Below are positions 8,272-16,769 of a DNA stretch of 42,164 bases, piece by piece. This stretch comes from an uncultured Tissierellia bacterium. Lineage in GTDB: Bacteria; Bacillota; Clostridia; Tissierellales; Peptoniphilaceae. The position numbers and the translations under genes are program-made. Below the pieces are notes generated by a model, which saw nothing but the letters and a program-made list of their open reading frames with translations, was not told where the DNA came from and searched no databases. Each line of letters starts with the position of its first letter. Position 1 is the stretch's first letter. The stretch covers positions 1 through 42,164 of the forward strand of contig CABTYV010000006.1 of assembly GCA_902489145.1 (NCBI GenBank). The letters run 5' to 3'.

Positions 8272-8924
8272 GAGGCTTCCTTCCATAATTGTTCAATTTC
8301 CTGGGCCACCTCGTCAATGCTTTTTTCGGAGCTGTCCACCAGAATGGCATCGCTGGCCTGCTTGAGGGGGGCGAGCTTTCGGGTCTCATTGTCCTCGTCG
8401 CGCTTTCGAATGGACTCCTTGAGCGCTTCATAGGAGCGAGCGGAATGGGCTTTTTCATCATGAAAGCGGCGACCGGTGCGGACATCCAGGGAAGCGGTTA
8501 GAAAAATCTTCAACCGTGCATCCGGTAAAACGACGGTCCCAATATCGCGGCCATCCAAAATCGCCCCCTCCGGGCCCGCGGCAATCTGGCGCTGCTGGTC
8601 AACCAGCTTTTCTCGAACGGCCGGATAGGCTGAGATCTGAGAGACCTGATCGGTGACGACATCGGAGCGAAGCGCATCGGTTCGGTCCACCCCATTTAGA
8701 AGAAGCCGATCGCCGGCAAAGGACAGATGAATCTTCTCCAAAACAGCCTGGACTGCCTCCTCATTGGCCGGATCCAGCCCCGCTTCCAGACAGTATAGGG
8801 TGACGGCCCGGTACATGGCACCGGTATCCAGATAAGGCATTTGCAGCCTTTTCGACAAAATTCGAGCAATGGTGGATTTTCCAGAAGCAGAGGGTCCATC
8901 AATGGCAATTGCCTTGCGTTTCAT
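8259..8924 (-). CDS. cmk: Cytidylate kinase
   Basis: Cmk phosphorylates CMP and dCMP to the diphosphates, recycling pyrimidine nucleotides. The P-loop GPSASGKST lies at residues 10-18. It is followed by DTGAMYRAVT (nucleoside-binding), DGRDIGTVVLPDA and the lid region DVRTGRRFHDE. At 221 residues it has the usual length. The start at 8924 is set by AAAGGAG six bases upstream and by the family N-terminus; an upstream in-frame ATG at 9044 would add 40 unrelated residues inside the neighbouring gene. It overlaps the flavoprotein gene by 26 bases and plsC by 13 bases, so the three are probably co-translated. Confidence 0.96.
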   Translation of the reverse strand: MKRKAIAIDGPSASGKSTIARILSKRLQMPYLDTGAMYRAVTLYCLEAGLDPANEEAVQAVLEKIHLSFAGDRLLLNGVDRTDALRSDVVTDQVSQISAYPAVREKLVDQQRQIAAGPEGAILDGRDIGTVVLPDARLKIFLTASLDVRTGRRFHDEKAHSARSYEALKESIRKRDEDNETRKLAPLKQASDAILVDSSEKSIDEVAQEIEQLWKEASCTE

Positions 8925-10185
8925 TTTGACTCCTTTCATAGAACATGCCGGCGGATCGTCCAGCGACATAACCGGTAGAAAATGCAATTTGCAGATTATA
9001 GCCGCCGGTAAGGCCATCCAGGTCCAAGAGCTCACCCGCCACATAAAGACCAGGACAAAGCTTCGATGCCATGGTCGAAGGATCCACCTCTTTCACACGA
9101 ACGCCGCCCCGGGTAATGACAGCGGAAGAAAAAGGGCCCAGCGAGGCAAAGGAGAGGGGAAAATCGTGCAGATAGCGGATTAATAAGGCTTCCTCGGCCC
9201 GCGTCATTTGATGGAGCGGACGAGCCAGATCAAAACCGGCCCGCTCCCCCAGCACCCGGGCCAAGGACTTGGGCAGGAGGCTTTCCAGGAGGGTTAGAAG
9301 AGCTCGGTTGGGTCCTGCCTCTCGTTCCCTTTGCAGCCTTCGTTTCAGCTCTGCTTCTTCTAACGCAGGCTTGAGGTTGAGCGAAAGCATGACATGGTCC
9401 AGCTTTTGACCGGACAAATAGGCAGAAAGACTCAAAGCGATCGGGCCGCTGAGCCCGCGATCCGTAAAAAGCGCTTCCCCAAAGAGTCGTTTTTCTTTTT
9501 TTCCCCACCGAGCTGTAAGCGCCACATTCCGCAGGCTAAGCCCCTGAAGACCCGCCAGGTCGGGATCGGATAAGAGCAGGGGGACCAGCGACGGTGAAGG
9601 CGGCTCGATCGTATGGCCGAGCTCGTGTGCAAAACGGTAGCCATCCCCCCGAGCGCCCGTAGAAGGATAGCTGCATCCTCCGGTGGCTAAAATCAGCAGC
9701 TTCGAGCGGAAGCACCGTTCCTGTCCTGCCTCCTCAAAATGTAGCAGGAAGTCGCTTTCAGACCGGTCGACGGCACGCAGGAGATGGTTCTTTTTCAGCA
9801 CCACGCCAGTGCGGACCAGCGCTTTTTCCAGGGTGCGGTTGATGTCGCTGGCATGGTTGGATTTTGGAAAGACGCGCCCCCCTCGCTCCACCTGCAGGGG
9901 ACAGCCCTCTTTGTCGAAAAAATCCATCAAGTCCTGATTGGAAAAGGCGGAGAAGGCGGAATAAAAGAATTTCCCATTGTGAATGATCTGCTGAATAAAG
10001 GCTTGTCTGCCAGCAATATTGGTCAGATTGCACCGTCCCTTGCCTGTAATATAGATCTTTTTGCCCAATTTTTCATTGCCATCAAAAAGAACGGTTTTGG
10101 CAAATTTTCCAGCCTCCAGGGCTGCCATACTCCCAGCAGCGCCCATCCCGATGACTGCGATTGGGATGCGGGTTTCCTTATTCAT
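8899..10185 (-). CDS. NAD(P)/FAD-dependent oxidoreductase, HI0933/BaiN-like family
   Basis: This 428-residue flavoprotein begins with the dinucleotide-binding Rossmann motif IAVIGMGAAGSMAALEAG (residues 9-26). It then has the family hallmark GKGRCNLTN, a second ATGG motif and the C-terminal FAD motif GELLDLDGLTGGYNLQIAFSTG. The family (HI0933, YhiN) has no settled housekeeping substrate. BaiN was assigned a role in bile-acid dehydroxylation in one gut Clostridium, but housekeeping placement beside cmk and rluB argues against assuming that here. In many Clostridia a member lies just before cmk. It overlaps rluB by 8 bases and cmk by 26 bases. The Shine-Dalgarno AAAGGAG is about 11 bases before the ATG. 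The family call is firm; the function is unknown. Confidence 0.9.
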   Translation of the reverse strand: MNKETRIPIAVIGMGAAGSMAALEAGKFAKTVLFDGNEKLGKKIYITGKGRCNLTNIAGRQAFIQQIIHNGKFFYSAFSAFSNQDLMDFFDKEGCPLQVERGGRVFPKSNHASDINRTLEKALVRTGVVLKKNHLLRAVDRSESDFLLHFEEAGQERCFRSKLLILATGGCSYPSTGARGDGYRFAHELGHTIEPPSPSLVPLLLSDPDLAGLQGLSLRNVALTARWGKKEKRLFGEALFTDRGLSGPIALSLSAYLSGQKLDHVMLSLNLKPALEEAELKRRLQREREAGPNRALLTLLESLLPKSLARVLGERAGFDLARPLHQMTRAEEALLIRYLHDFPLSFASLGPFSSAVITRGGVRVKEVDPSTMASKLCPGLYVAGELLDLDGLTGGYNLQIAFSTGYVAGRSAGMFYERSQNETQGNCH

Positions 10186-10930
10186 CCGTCTGTGTGCTCC
10201 TTTCCCACTCCTTTAGAAGGGCAAGTTCAATATCCTTCGCCGGTCGAAAAGACCCTGCCTTCAGTCCTTTCAGATCCAGGGGGCCAATCCGCACGCGAAC
10301 CAGGCGCTCCACCCGGTAGCCCAGGGCCAAGAGCAGTCTTCGCACCTCCCTTTTCTTCCCCTCATGAAGGATCAATCGTAACTTTTGCTCCACCGGCGCC
10401 TGATTCCAGCCCGTGATCGGATAGGATCTTTCAAAGCGCTGATCCACTCCATCCACCTGGTAGAAAATGCCTTCATACCGAACGCCTTGCAGAAGCCTCG
10501 AGCGATCCTGAAGGGAAAAAGGACGATCCAAAAGAACCCAGTATTCCTTCTCCATCTCATGGGCAGGATGGGCAATGGCCTGTGCCAAAGCGCCCTGATT
10601 GGTGATAAGAAGCAAGCCCTCGCTATCAAAATCCAAACGGCCCACCGAAAAAAGAGAGGGATCCTTTGGCAGATAGGCATAAATTAAGTGCTCTTCATGG
10701 GGATCCTGGTGGGACGCCAGGCAGTGGGCGGGCTTATGAAAGAGGTAAAAAACAGGCTGAGCAAGGGTGAGCAAATCCCCATCCACTTCCACTCGGTCTT
10801 CCGGGCGAACCTGATAGGACAAGGACCGAATGACCTGTCCGTTGATCTTTACGCGCCCCGACAGCACATAAACCTCCGCCTTTCTTCGAGAGGCCAGACC
10901 AGACCGAGCGAGATACTGATTAATCCGCAC
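10178..10930 (-). CDS. rluB: 23S rRNA pseudouridine synthase, RluB/RsuA family
   Basis: The protein converts a specific uridine in rRNA to pseudouridine. It has an N-terminal S4 RNA-binding domain (INQYLARSGLASRRKAE, residues 3-19). The catalytic motif GRLDFDSEGLLL has the nucleophile Asp at residue 100, and the EGKKREVRRLL motif near 205 is typical of RluB, RluE and RsuA. I choose the GTG at 10930: it sits before the S4 domain and has AGAGGA five or so bases upstream. A longer in-frame start at 11068 would add 46 residues lying wholly inside scpB. Length is then 250 residues, normal for Gram-positive RluB. It overlaps scpB by 11 bases, and scpA-scpB-rluB is a standard Bacillota order. RluB is more likely than RsuA because of that context. 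Confidence 0.93.
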   Translation of the reverse strand: MRINQYLARSGLASRRKAEVYVLSGRVKINGQVIRSLSYQVRPEDRVEVDGDLLTLAQPVFYLFHKPAHCLASHQDPHEEHLIYAYLPKDPSLFSVGRLDFDSEGLLLITNQGALAQAIAHPAHEMEKEYWVLLDRPFSLQDRSRLLQGVRYEGIFYQVDGVDQRFERSYPITGWNQAPVEQKLRLILHEGKKREVRRLLLALGYRVERLVRVRIGPLDLKGLKAGSFRPAKDIELALLKEWERSTQTDE

Positions 10931-11468
10931 CTTCGTCCTCTTTTTCCAAGGCGTCCTTCCATTGGTCAAAATTGGGAAGCGCCGCTCTCGAGGGCAGATT
11001 GAACTGTTGTAGAAATTTTCCGGTGGTTCGGTAGAGAATGGGCCTGCCGGGTTGATCCAGGCGGCCACATTCCTCGATCAATCCCTTCCTCAGCAGGGTA
11101 TCGATCGAGGAGGCGGCGCTCACCCCTCGAATTTCGTCCACCTCCAGGCGCGTGACAGGCTCCTGATAGGCGATGACGGCCAGGGTTTCCAGGGAGGAAT
11201 GCGTCAGGGGATTGGCCTTTTTTCCAGCGTAAAGGCGGGCCAGAAAATCATGATACTTGGGGTTCGTAACCAGCTGCACGCCATCATCATAAAAACGCAG
11301 CATCAGGCCTCCTTCCTCCGTTTGCCATTGCTTGGAAAGCTCCTGACAAAGAATCTCCACCTCCCCTGTTGAAAGGTCCAAAATCTCTGCAATTTCACGA
11401 AAAGGCAGGGGATCAGCCCAGACGAAGAGCAACCCCACTAGGATTGCTTTATATTCTTCCCGTTGCAT
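10920..11468 (-). CDS. scpB: Segregation and condensation protein B
   Basis: ScpB is a subunit of the SMC-ScpA-ScpB condensin complex that compacts and segregates the chromosome. The 182 residues contain two winged-helix domains, with the typical EILDLSTGEVEILCQEL, LETLAVIAYQEPVTRLEVDEIRGV and GLIEECGRLDQPGRPILYRTT. The start at 11468 has a consensus AAAGGAGG upstream. A longer frame to 11630 would add 54 residues rich in Phe, Arg and Trp that are antisense-like translation of scpA. It overlaps scpA by 20 bases, which suits stoichiometric production of the two partners. Confidence 0.96.
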   Translation of the reverse strand: MQREEYKAILVGLLFVWADPLPFREIAEILDLSTGEVEILCQELSKQWQTEEGGLMLRFYDDGVQLVTNPKYHDFLARLYAGKKANPLTHSSLETLAVIAYQEPVTRLEVDEIRGVSAASSIDTLLRKGLIEECGRLDQPGRPILYRTTGKFLQQFNLPSRAALPNFDQWKDALEKEDEGAD

Positions 11469-12225
11469 CAGGACCTCCTTTCTCCGTGTCGAGTGGCTCC
11501 CCATTTTGAACCACGACCTCCAGCTCATCATAGAATGATTTTTGATACAGGCGAACAAGATTGGTGCGGGACATTTCAAGAAGCGAAAGAAAAGCGGCAA
11601 TCGTGTGCGCACGTGAATAGCTGGTATCACCGATCAGGTCTCGAAAGGTAAAATACTGACCGCTCAACAATTTTTCTCTGATTTTTTGAGCCACGACTTC
11701 TACCGGATAATCCTCCAAAGAGACGATTTTTTCCGGAAAAAATGCTTCCTCCGTACTACCAGCCCCTTTGGTTCGAAGCCGCACGAGGGCATCATATAAG
11801 GCGAGTGGATCCTCCGGTAAAACCTCCTCCGAGTCCTTTCGAAAGCTCGCCGGATCCGCAGGCACGCGGTAATGATATGCCTTTGCCTGTTGGGCTAAAT
11901 CCGCAAAAAAATGGGCAATTTCTTTATAGGTCCGGTAGCGAAGCAAGCGTGCGATCAGCTCTTCCTGCGTGAGGCCCTCTTCCTCCTCCTGAAGCTGGTC
12001 CTTTTTCAGCGTGCGGACCTTCATGACCACCAAAAGCGAAGCCATGCGGATAAAATCGGAAAGATCCTCTGCTTCTATTTTAATTTCTTGTAGCGCCTGT
12101 AAGTAGGCCTCTGTAATCTGGGCAATTTCGATTTCGTAAATATTGACCTTGCTCTGCTGAACCAAGTCTAAAAGCAAGTCCATAGGACCCGAATAGCTTC
12201 GAGTGTTTACTTCAATATGAGCCAT
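11449..12225 (-). CDS. scpA: Segregation and condensation protein A
   Basis: ScpA is the kleisin of bacterial condensin: it bridges the SMC heads and binds ScpB. Residues 10-40 match the family N-terminus (SYSGPMDLLLDLVQQSKVNIYEIEIAQIT), followed by an acidic central region, EEEEGLTQEELIARLLRYRTYKE, and a C-terminal winged helix (VAAFLSLLEMSRTNLVRLYQ-like). At 258 residues it has the expected length. The ATG follows the stop codon of the site-2 protease gene directly (TAA then ATG) and lacks a strong ribosome site of its own (GGTGGG), so translation probably depends on the upstream gene. Confidence 0.96.
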   Translation of the reverse strand: MAHIEVNTRSYSGPMDLLLDLVQQSKVNIYEIEIAQITEAYLQALQEIKIEAEDLSDFIRMASLLVVMKVRTLKKDQLQEEEEGLTQEELIARLLRYRTYKEIAHFFADLAQQAKAYHYRVPADPASFRKDSEEVLPEDPLALYDALVRLRTKGAGSTEEAFFPEKIVSLEDYPVEVVAQKIREKLLSGQYFTFRDLIGDTSYSRAHTIAAFLSLLEMSRTNLVRLYQKSFYDELEVVVQNGEPLDTEKGGPDATGRI

Positions 12226-12846
12226 TTAACCCACCACAATTCGGATCATCCAGTTGAATACAGAATCCATAGCTGGAAGTAAAATATCAGACAGAAGGCT
12301 AGAAAAGACCAAAATCAAAAGAAGCATATGGAAGACCTGCTCATAACGCTCCACAAAAGTGGTCAGCGCATCTGGCAATAAACTCATGACGATTTTGGAA
12401 CCATCCAGAGGTGGAATCGGAATGAGGTTAAAAAGGCCGAAGGAAACCCCATAAATAGAAATTTGGAGGAATAAATCGCCCAGGATCGCATGTCGAGCAA
12501 AAAATTGATTCCACAAAAAAAGGGCAAGGAGGGCCGAAAGAAGGTTGACCACAATGCCCGCCAGCGAGGTGGTCAAAAGGCCCAAACGCCTGCTGCGAAA
12601 ACGGTAAGGATTAATGGGAACCGGTTTCGCCCAACCAAATCGAAAGAGGACCAGCGATAATAGACCAGGCCAGGAAATATGCGGGAGGGGGTTAATCGTG
12701 AGCCGTCCCGCCTCCTTTGCTGTCGCATCTCCGTTCCAATAAGCCACCAGGGCATGACCCAGCTCGTGAGATACAATCGTATAAAGCAGGGCAAGGATCA
12801 TGGCCAAAATCTGACCAGGACTCATCGATTGAAATTGGGTCAGCAT
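12226..12846 (-). CDS. Site-2 protease family membrane metalloprotease (M50)
   Basis: This is an integral-membrane zinc protease-like protein of 206 residues. The zinc motif HELGH (H27, E28, H31) lies in the first transmembrane segment and the third ligand motif LIPIPPLDGSK (D148) is near the C-terminus; about five hydrophobic segments are visible. The short form without a PDZ domain is the YwhC/SpoIVFB-like group commonly found before scpA in Clostridia. Its substrate is not known. It is not evidence for sporulation, since SpoIVFB proteins carry a CBS domain that is absent here. It lies 3 bases after the Nudix gene and abuts scpA. Confidence 0.92.
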   Translation of the reverse strand: MLTQFQSMSPGQILAMILALLYTIVSHELGHALVAYWNGDATAKEAGRLTINPLPHISWPGLLSLVLFRFGWAKPVPINPYRFRSRRLGLLTTSLAGIVVNLLSALLALFLWNQFFARHAILGDLFLQISIYGVSFGLFNLIPIPPLDGSKIVMSLLPDALTTFVERYEQVFHMLLLILVFSSLLSDILLPAMDSVFNWMIRIVVG

Positions 12847-12849
12847 CGG

Positions 12850-13473
12850 CTAGCCCCTTTCTTTTTTCACCATCTCTTCTTGTGCCCGCGCTTGCAGAAA
12901 AGCCTCCTGATGGGGCAAGAAATATTCGTAATAAGCGATTTGAACGGCAATGACGCTCTTGGCATCGACCAGGTCGAAATTTTTGACTGCTTCAAAAAGA
13001 TCCTCAATCGGATATTCGAAGGCTTCCACAAATTCCGTTTCATCCTGCGCCAGAGGCGAATACTGTAAGGACCGTGCCAAAAACAGAGACATTTTTTCAT
13101 TCGTAAAACCGGGAGAGGAATAGAGGTCCATCAGATAATCCAACTGGCCCGGCTTATAGTGGATCTCCTCCTGCAGCTCCCGGATGGCAGCCTCCTGTGG
13201 GCTCTCCCCCGGATCGATCAAACCGGCAGGAATTTCCAAAAGCACCTGGTCGATGGCCGCTCGATATTGTCGTACCATATACATGGTGCCTCGGTCGCTC
13301 AGCGCCAAAATGCCCACTCCCCGCCCATGCACCGCGATTTCCCTCTTGGCATATTTGCGGTTGGGGAGCTCTACCGTGTTGACCTTTAAGGTCATGATTT
13401 TGCCTTCATAAATGGTTTCTGATTTTACTAAAATTTCTTCCTGTTGGCGCTGTTCTTCTGCCTGATCCGTCAT
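12850..13473 (-). CDS. Nudix hydrolase, ADP-ribose pyrophosphatase type
   Basis: The protein resembles NudF-type ADP-ribose pyrophosphatases, which split ADP-ribose to AMP and ribose-5-phosphate. The Nudix box starts at G84: GLIDPGESPQEAAIRELQEE, with the metal-binding glutamates E102 and E103. The usual Gly after EEx is His here (EEIHY), a mild departure. The N-terminal KSETIYEGKIMTLKV and SSPGFTNEKM are typical of this subfamily. AAGGAG lies about eight bases upstream of the ATG. It follows recN by 22 bases, a place where spore-forming Clostridia carry spoIVB and spo0A. Confidence 0.9.
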   Translation of the reverse strand: MTDQAEEQRQQEEILVKSETIYEGKIMTLKVNTVELPNRKYAKREIAVHGRGVGILALSDRGTMYMVRQYRAAIDQVLLEIPAGLIDPGESPQEAAIRELQEEIHYKPGQLDYLMDLYSSPGFTNEKMSLFLARSLQYSPLAQDETEFVEAFEYPIEDLFEAVKNFDLVDAKSVIAVQIAYYEYFLPHQEAFLQARAQEEMVKKERG

Positions 13474-13496
13474 AACAAGTCTCCTTCTGGAACACC

Positions 13497-15176
13497 TTAT
13501 TTTTGAAGCGAAGCACTTTGCTCCAACATTTCCCGGGCTGATTTACGGGTCAATTCCGTGATCTTTGCCCCGCCAATCATGCGGGACAGCTCTTCGATAC
13601 GATTCCGATCGTTGAGTGGCTCGATAAAAGAATGGGCCTTTCCCATCCGTACTCTTTTATCAATTTTATATTGTTGGTCTGCAAGAGCCGCGATTTGAGG
13701 CAGGTGGGTGATCACGATGAGTTGAAAGTGGCGAGCCAGGGCACTCATTTTTTCCGCCACCACCTGGGCGGTCCGACCAGAAATGCCGGTGTCAATTTCA
13801 TCAAAGACCAGGGTTGGAATGGCAGAGATCTCAGCGATCAAAATTTTAAAAGCGAACATGAATCGGGACATTTCGCCGCCGGATGCAACCTGAGCCATGG
13901 ATTCCTGGGACCGGCCCTGATTGGTGGAGATCAAAAAATCAATCTGATCGCCACCCGTTGGACCGATTTTTTTGGCCTCGAAGACCACAGAAAAATCGAC
14001 CGATGGAATGGCAAGCTCCTGGAGCTCCCGCTTGATCTTGGCCTCTAGCTGATCAGCAGCTTGCCGTCTGGCCTGGGTGAGCATGGCCGCTTTTTCCTTG
14101 AGCCTCGTACGCAGGTGAGCCAGCTGCTCCTCTATATGCGTACGATTTTGACTCGCATGACCTAACGCTTTTCTTTTTTGAAGGGCTTCCTGATAGAATT
14201 GCTCCACCTCATCCAGGGAGGGGCCATATTTTTTTCGAAGCTTTTGCAATTGAGCAAAAATGGCATCAATCTCCGCACTTCTCTGCGGATCGACTACGAT
14301 CCGGTCTTGATATTCCTCACAGAGCTTTCTCAGGGTTTGCGCCTCCACCTCCATCTGCCAGGCCAAATCCTTTAGCTCCTCTGCCTCATGATCCTTTTGC
14401 GCCAAGGCTTGCAAGGTCTCTGCCAATGAATGAAGTCCGGCACGCAGGCCTGCCCCCTCATCGCTTAGAGAAAGCATGGCTGATCTTGCTAAAGTGCCTC
14501 GTTCCTGAGCGGACATGAGGGTTCGATATTCCAGGTTTAAGGCCTCCTCATCCAGCTGTTCCAGATCCATTGCCTCAATTTCCTGGATCTGGTAGTCCAG
14601 CAGGTCCAGCTGGCGGGCCAGCTCCTCCTCCGGCATCGAGATCTCCTTCAGCGCCGCATGAAGCCGACTCATTTCCTGGAGTCCTTTTTGAATGTCAGCC
14701 TGAAGCTGGTCCGCCTCCTCCCCCACATACCGGTCCAGAAGAGGCAAATAGCGACTCCGGTCCTTGAGCAGGGATTGAGCGTTTTGGGCATGAATATCCA
14801 TCAAATAGGGCGTCAAGGAAAGTAGAAAACTCCGAGTGACCAGTCGGTCATTGACCCATTGTTTATTGCCGCGCTCATCCATGCTCCGGCAAAGGATCAG
14901 CGTACCATCCTCCAGGCTGAGATCGGCTTTCGATAATAGATCGCATAAGTCTTTCGAAGCATCCGTCAGCCGAAAAAGTCCTTCCACACGCAGGTCAAGG
15001 CTTCGGTCCTGGCGCATTTCCTTGGCCAGCCGCTCCCCACAGAGGTAGCGTAAAGCAGAGACGAACAGGGATTTTCCCGAGCCGGTTTCGCCCGTTATGA
15101 CACTTTCTCCATTGGAAAAATTCACGGTCCAATCTTCGATGAGCGCAAAATTTTGGATCCGGAGCTGGTCTAACAT
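13497..15176 (-). CDS. recN: DNA repair protein RecN
   Basis: RecN is an SMC-like ATPase that acts at DNA double-strand breaks. The Walker A motif GETGSGKS lies at residues 29-36, a long coiled-coil region fills the middle (residues 150-360), and the C-terminus has SGGEMSRFMFAFK (signature) and LVFDEIDTGISG (Walker B, near 457). The length of 559 residues is normal. The ATG overlaps the last base of the argR stop codon (TAATG), so the two are coupled, as in most Bacillota. Confidence 0.97.
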   Translation of the reverse strand: MLDQLRIQNFALIEDWTVNFSNGESVITGETGSGKSLFVSALRYLCGERLAKEMRQDRSLDLRVEGLFRLTDASKDLCDLLSKADLSLEDGTLILCRSMDERGNKQWVNDRLVTRSFLLSLTPYLMDIHAQNAQSLLKDRSRYLPLLDRYVGEEADQLQADIQKGLQEMSRLHAALKEISMPEEELARQLDLLDYQIQEIEAMDLEQLDEEALNLEYRTLMSAQERGTLARSAMLSLSDEGAGLRAGLHSLAETLQALAQKDHEAEELKDLAWQMEVEAQTLRKLCEEYQDRIVVDPQRSAEIDAIFAQLQKLRKKYGPSLDEVEQFYQEALQKRKALGHASQNRTHIEEQLAHLRTRLKEKAAMLTQARRQAADQLEAKIKRELQELAIPSVDFSVVFEAKKIGPTGGDQIDFLISTNQGRSQESMAQVASGGEMSRFMFAFKILIAEISAIPTLVFDEIDTGISGRTAQVVAEKMSALARHFQLIVITHLPQIAALADQQYKIDKRVRMGKAHSFIEPLNDRNRIEELSRMIGGAKITELTRKSAREMLEQSASLQK

Positions 15177-15628
15177 TATTTGAGTAGCTCCCGGATGTTT
15201 TCTGTTGTTTCCTCAATCCGGTCTAGATCATTGACAGCAATAAAGATGGTGTCCATCCCGGTGACCATCCCCTCGATATTATCCAATTTGGCGTTGGTGA
15301 TGGCCATGCCACACACTGCTGCACAATAGAGCACGGTATGGATGATCAGCATATTGCCGTTGTGGTGGACCGAAAGGACCGCAGAACGAAGAATATGATT
15401 TAATCGCTCATTCAAGGAATCCTGAATCGGATCGAGTACCGTATATTTGTAAATGCCGGTGGGCAATTGAATCTTTGTGATCCGAAGCTCTTTGATGTCC
15501 CGTGAGATGGTCGCCTGGGTCGCCTCTACCCCCTGCTCCTTCAACAGATCCGAAAGATCCTCCTGGGTTTGTACTTCATTTTTATCAATCAAATCCAGAA
15601 TCAGCCTCTGTCGGTTATATTTTTTCAT
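15176..15628 (-). CDS. argR: Arginine repressor ArgR
   Basis: ArgR is a hexameric repressor of arginine biosynthesis that senses L-arginine. The N-terminal winged helix (residues 1-70: RQRLILDLIDKNEVQTQEDL, ATQATISRDIKEL) is followed by the oligomerisation and arginine-binding domain with VAVNDLDRIEE-like C-terminal sequence. At 150 residues it has standard length. A perfect AGGAGG lies seven bases before the start. It sits between ispA and recN; many Clostridia also have dxs, tlyA and nadK before it, absent here. No clear ARG box is visible within the 47-base gap upstream, so autoregulation is not supported by sequence. Confidence 0.96.
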   Translation of the reverse strand: MKKYNRQRLILDLIDKNEVQTQEDLSDLLKEQGVEATQATISRDIKELRITKIQLPTGIYKYTVLDPIQDSLNERLNHILRSAVLSVHHNGNMLIIHTVLYCAAVCGMAITNAKLDNIEGMVTGMDTIFIAVNDLDRIEETTENIRELLK

Positions 15629-15676
15629 GTAAATCTCCTCCTTTCAGTGGGCTTTTTTTATAGCGTTCGGTGTGTC

Positions 15677-16555
15677 TTAATAGGTCCGGTGAACCAGTGC
15701 CTCTGCCAAAGTGCGGAGTCTTTGTGGTTGGGGAAAAGCCTCCAAGCGCTCAATCGCCTGGTGGCTCAGACGGGCAATTTCTGCTTCCAGGTCCTTTTCC
15801 GCCCATTGACTTGCATAACTGATTTTATGACTATCGGTATCCTGGCCCCGGTCAAAAAGATCATCCTTCATCTGATAGGCTCGTCCAATCTCTTCTGCGA
15901 AGATCATAATGGTATCCTTTTGGGCTTCAGACCCGCCGGCCAAAAGAACCCCCATGGCACAGGCGGCCTGAAAAAGAGCGGACGTCTTTTTTTGGACCAT
16001 GCGGTCCAAAAATGCGCGATTTTCCTGCCCGGACATGGTCAGATCCATGTGCTGTCCCCCAATCATTCCCTGGGGGCCAGATAGATGAAAAAGCAGGGCA
16101 AGACAGTCTCTTTGGGCAGAAGGATCCTCCCGCATCAGCGTGCATAAATTTTGGCTCGACAGCTCCATGGCCATGTTGAGCAGGCTATCGCCCGCCAATA
16201 TCGCCATCGCCTCTCCATATTTCGCATGAGCGGTAAGCTTGCCCCGACGAAAGCGGTCATTGTCCATACCGGGCAAATCATCATGCACCAGGGAATAGGC
16301 ATGAATCATCTCCAGAGCGACCGCCCAGTCCAAGAGGGCTTCCTCCTCTTCAACGCGCTCTCCAAAGAGGGCGTAAGCGGATGCAAACAGCAAAGGGCGC
16401 ACCCTTTTCCCACCGCTTAACGCATAGGAAACGACCTCCATCAGCCCGGTGTTGTCTGAATCGGAAAATGCCGCTACGCACGTTTGCAGTCTCGCTTCAA
16501 AAGCTTCCAGAAAGCGCGGATCCTTTCCGGATCCTGGCGCTCCGTCCCTAGGCAT
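15677..16555 (-). CDS. ispA: Farnesyl diphosphate synthase-type polyprenyl synthetase
   Basis: The enzyme condenses IPP with DMAPP and GPP to give farnesyl diphosphate, feeding undecaprenyl and quinone synthesis; it uses the products of IspH encoded in the same gene run. The first aspartate-rich motif HDDLPGMDND has D92, D93 and D98; the second is DDLFD at D231, D232 and D235. LSGGKRVRPLL near residue 47 binds IPP. I choose the ATG at 16555 with GGAAGG upstream, giving 292 residues; an ATG at 16597 would add 14 residues inside xseB. It overlaps xseB by 8 bases. The exact chain length cannot be read with certainty; C15 is usual for this position. Confidence 0.93.
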   Translation of the reverse strand: MPRDGAPGSGKDPRFLEAFEARLQTCVAAFSDSDNTGLMEVVSYALSGGKRVRPLLFASAYALFGERVEEEEALLDWAVALEMIHAYSLVHDDLPGMDNDRFRRGKLTAHAKYGEAMAILAGDSLLNMAMELSSQNLCTLMREDPSAQRDCLALLFHLSGPQGMIGGQHMDLTMSGQENRAFLDRMVQKKTSALFQAACAMGVLLAGGSEAQKDTIMIFAEEIGRAYQMKDDLFDRGQDTDSHKISYASQWAEKDLEAEIARLSHQAIERLEAFPQPQRLRTLAEALVHRTY

Positions 16556-16769
16556 GAGGCCCTTCCTTTTCCAGCTTGACCGGAACAGCATCCCCATTCA
16601 AATCTTGAACAATTAGCTCTGCCTGATCCAGACGTGCTTCCAATTCCTTTGCTCTTTGTTTGGCTTTTTGGTACAGGGCCATTGTAGCCTCCAGGGAGGT
16701 CGCTTTTTCCATCTCCTGAATGCAGGCTTCAAGCTCCTTCATACCAGCTTCAAAGCTTTTCTCTTCCAT
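16548..16769 (-). CDS. xseB: Exodeoxyribonuclease VII small subunit
   Basis: XseB is the 73-residue helical subunit that binds XseA to form exonuclease VII, which degrades single-stranded DNA from both ends. The family pattern is clear: SFEAGMKELEACIQEMEKATSLEATMALYQKAKQRAKELEARLDQAE. It overlaps xseA by 20 bases and ispA by 8 bases, the usual xseA-xseB-ispA arrangement. Confidence 0.94.
   Translation of the reverse strand: MEEKSFEAGMKELEACIQEMEKATSLEATMALYQKAKQRAKELEARLDQAELIVQDLNGDAVPVKLEKEGPHA

Noticed and set aside
12226..12846. Site-2 protease as SpoIVFB, hinting at sporulation
   Set aside because: It is the short form with HELGH but without a CBS domain, and it stands in the usual pre-scpA position of non-sporulation M50 proteins.
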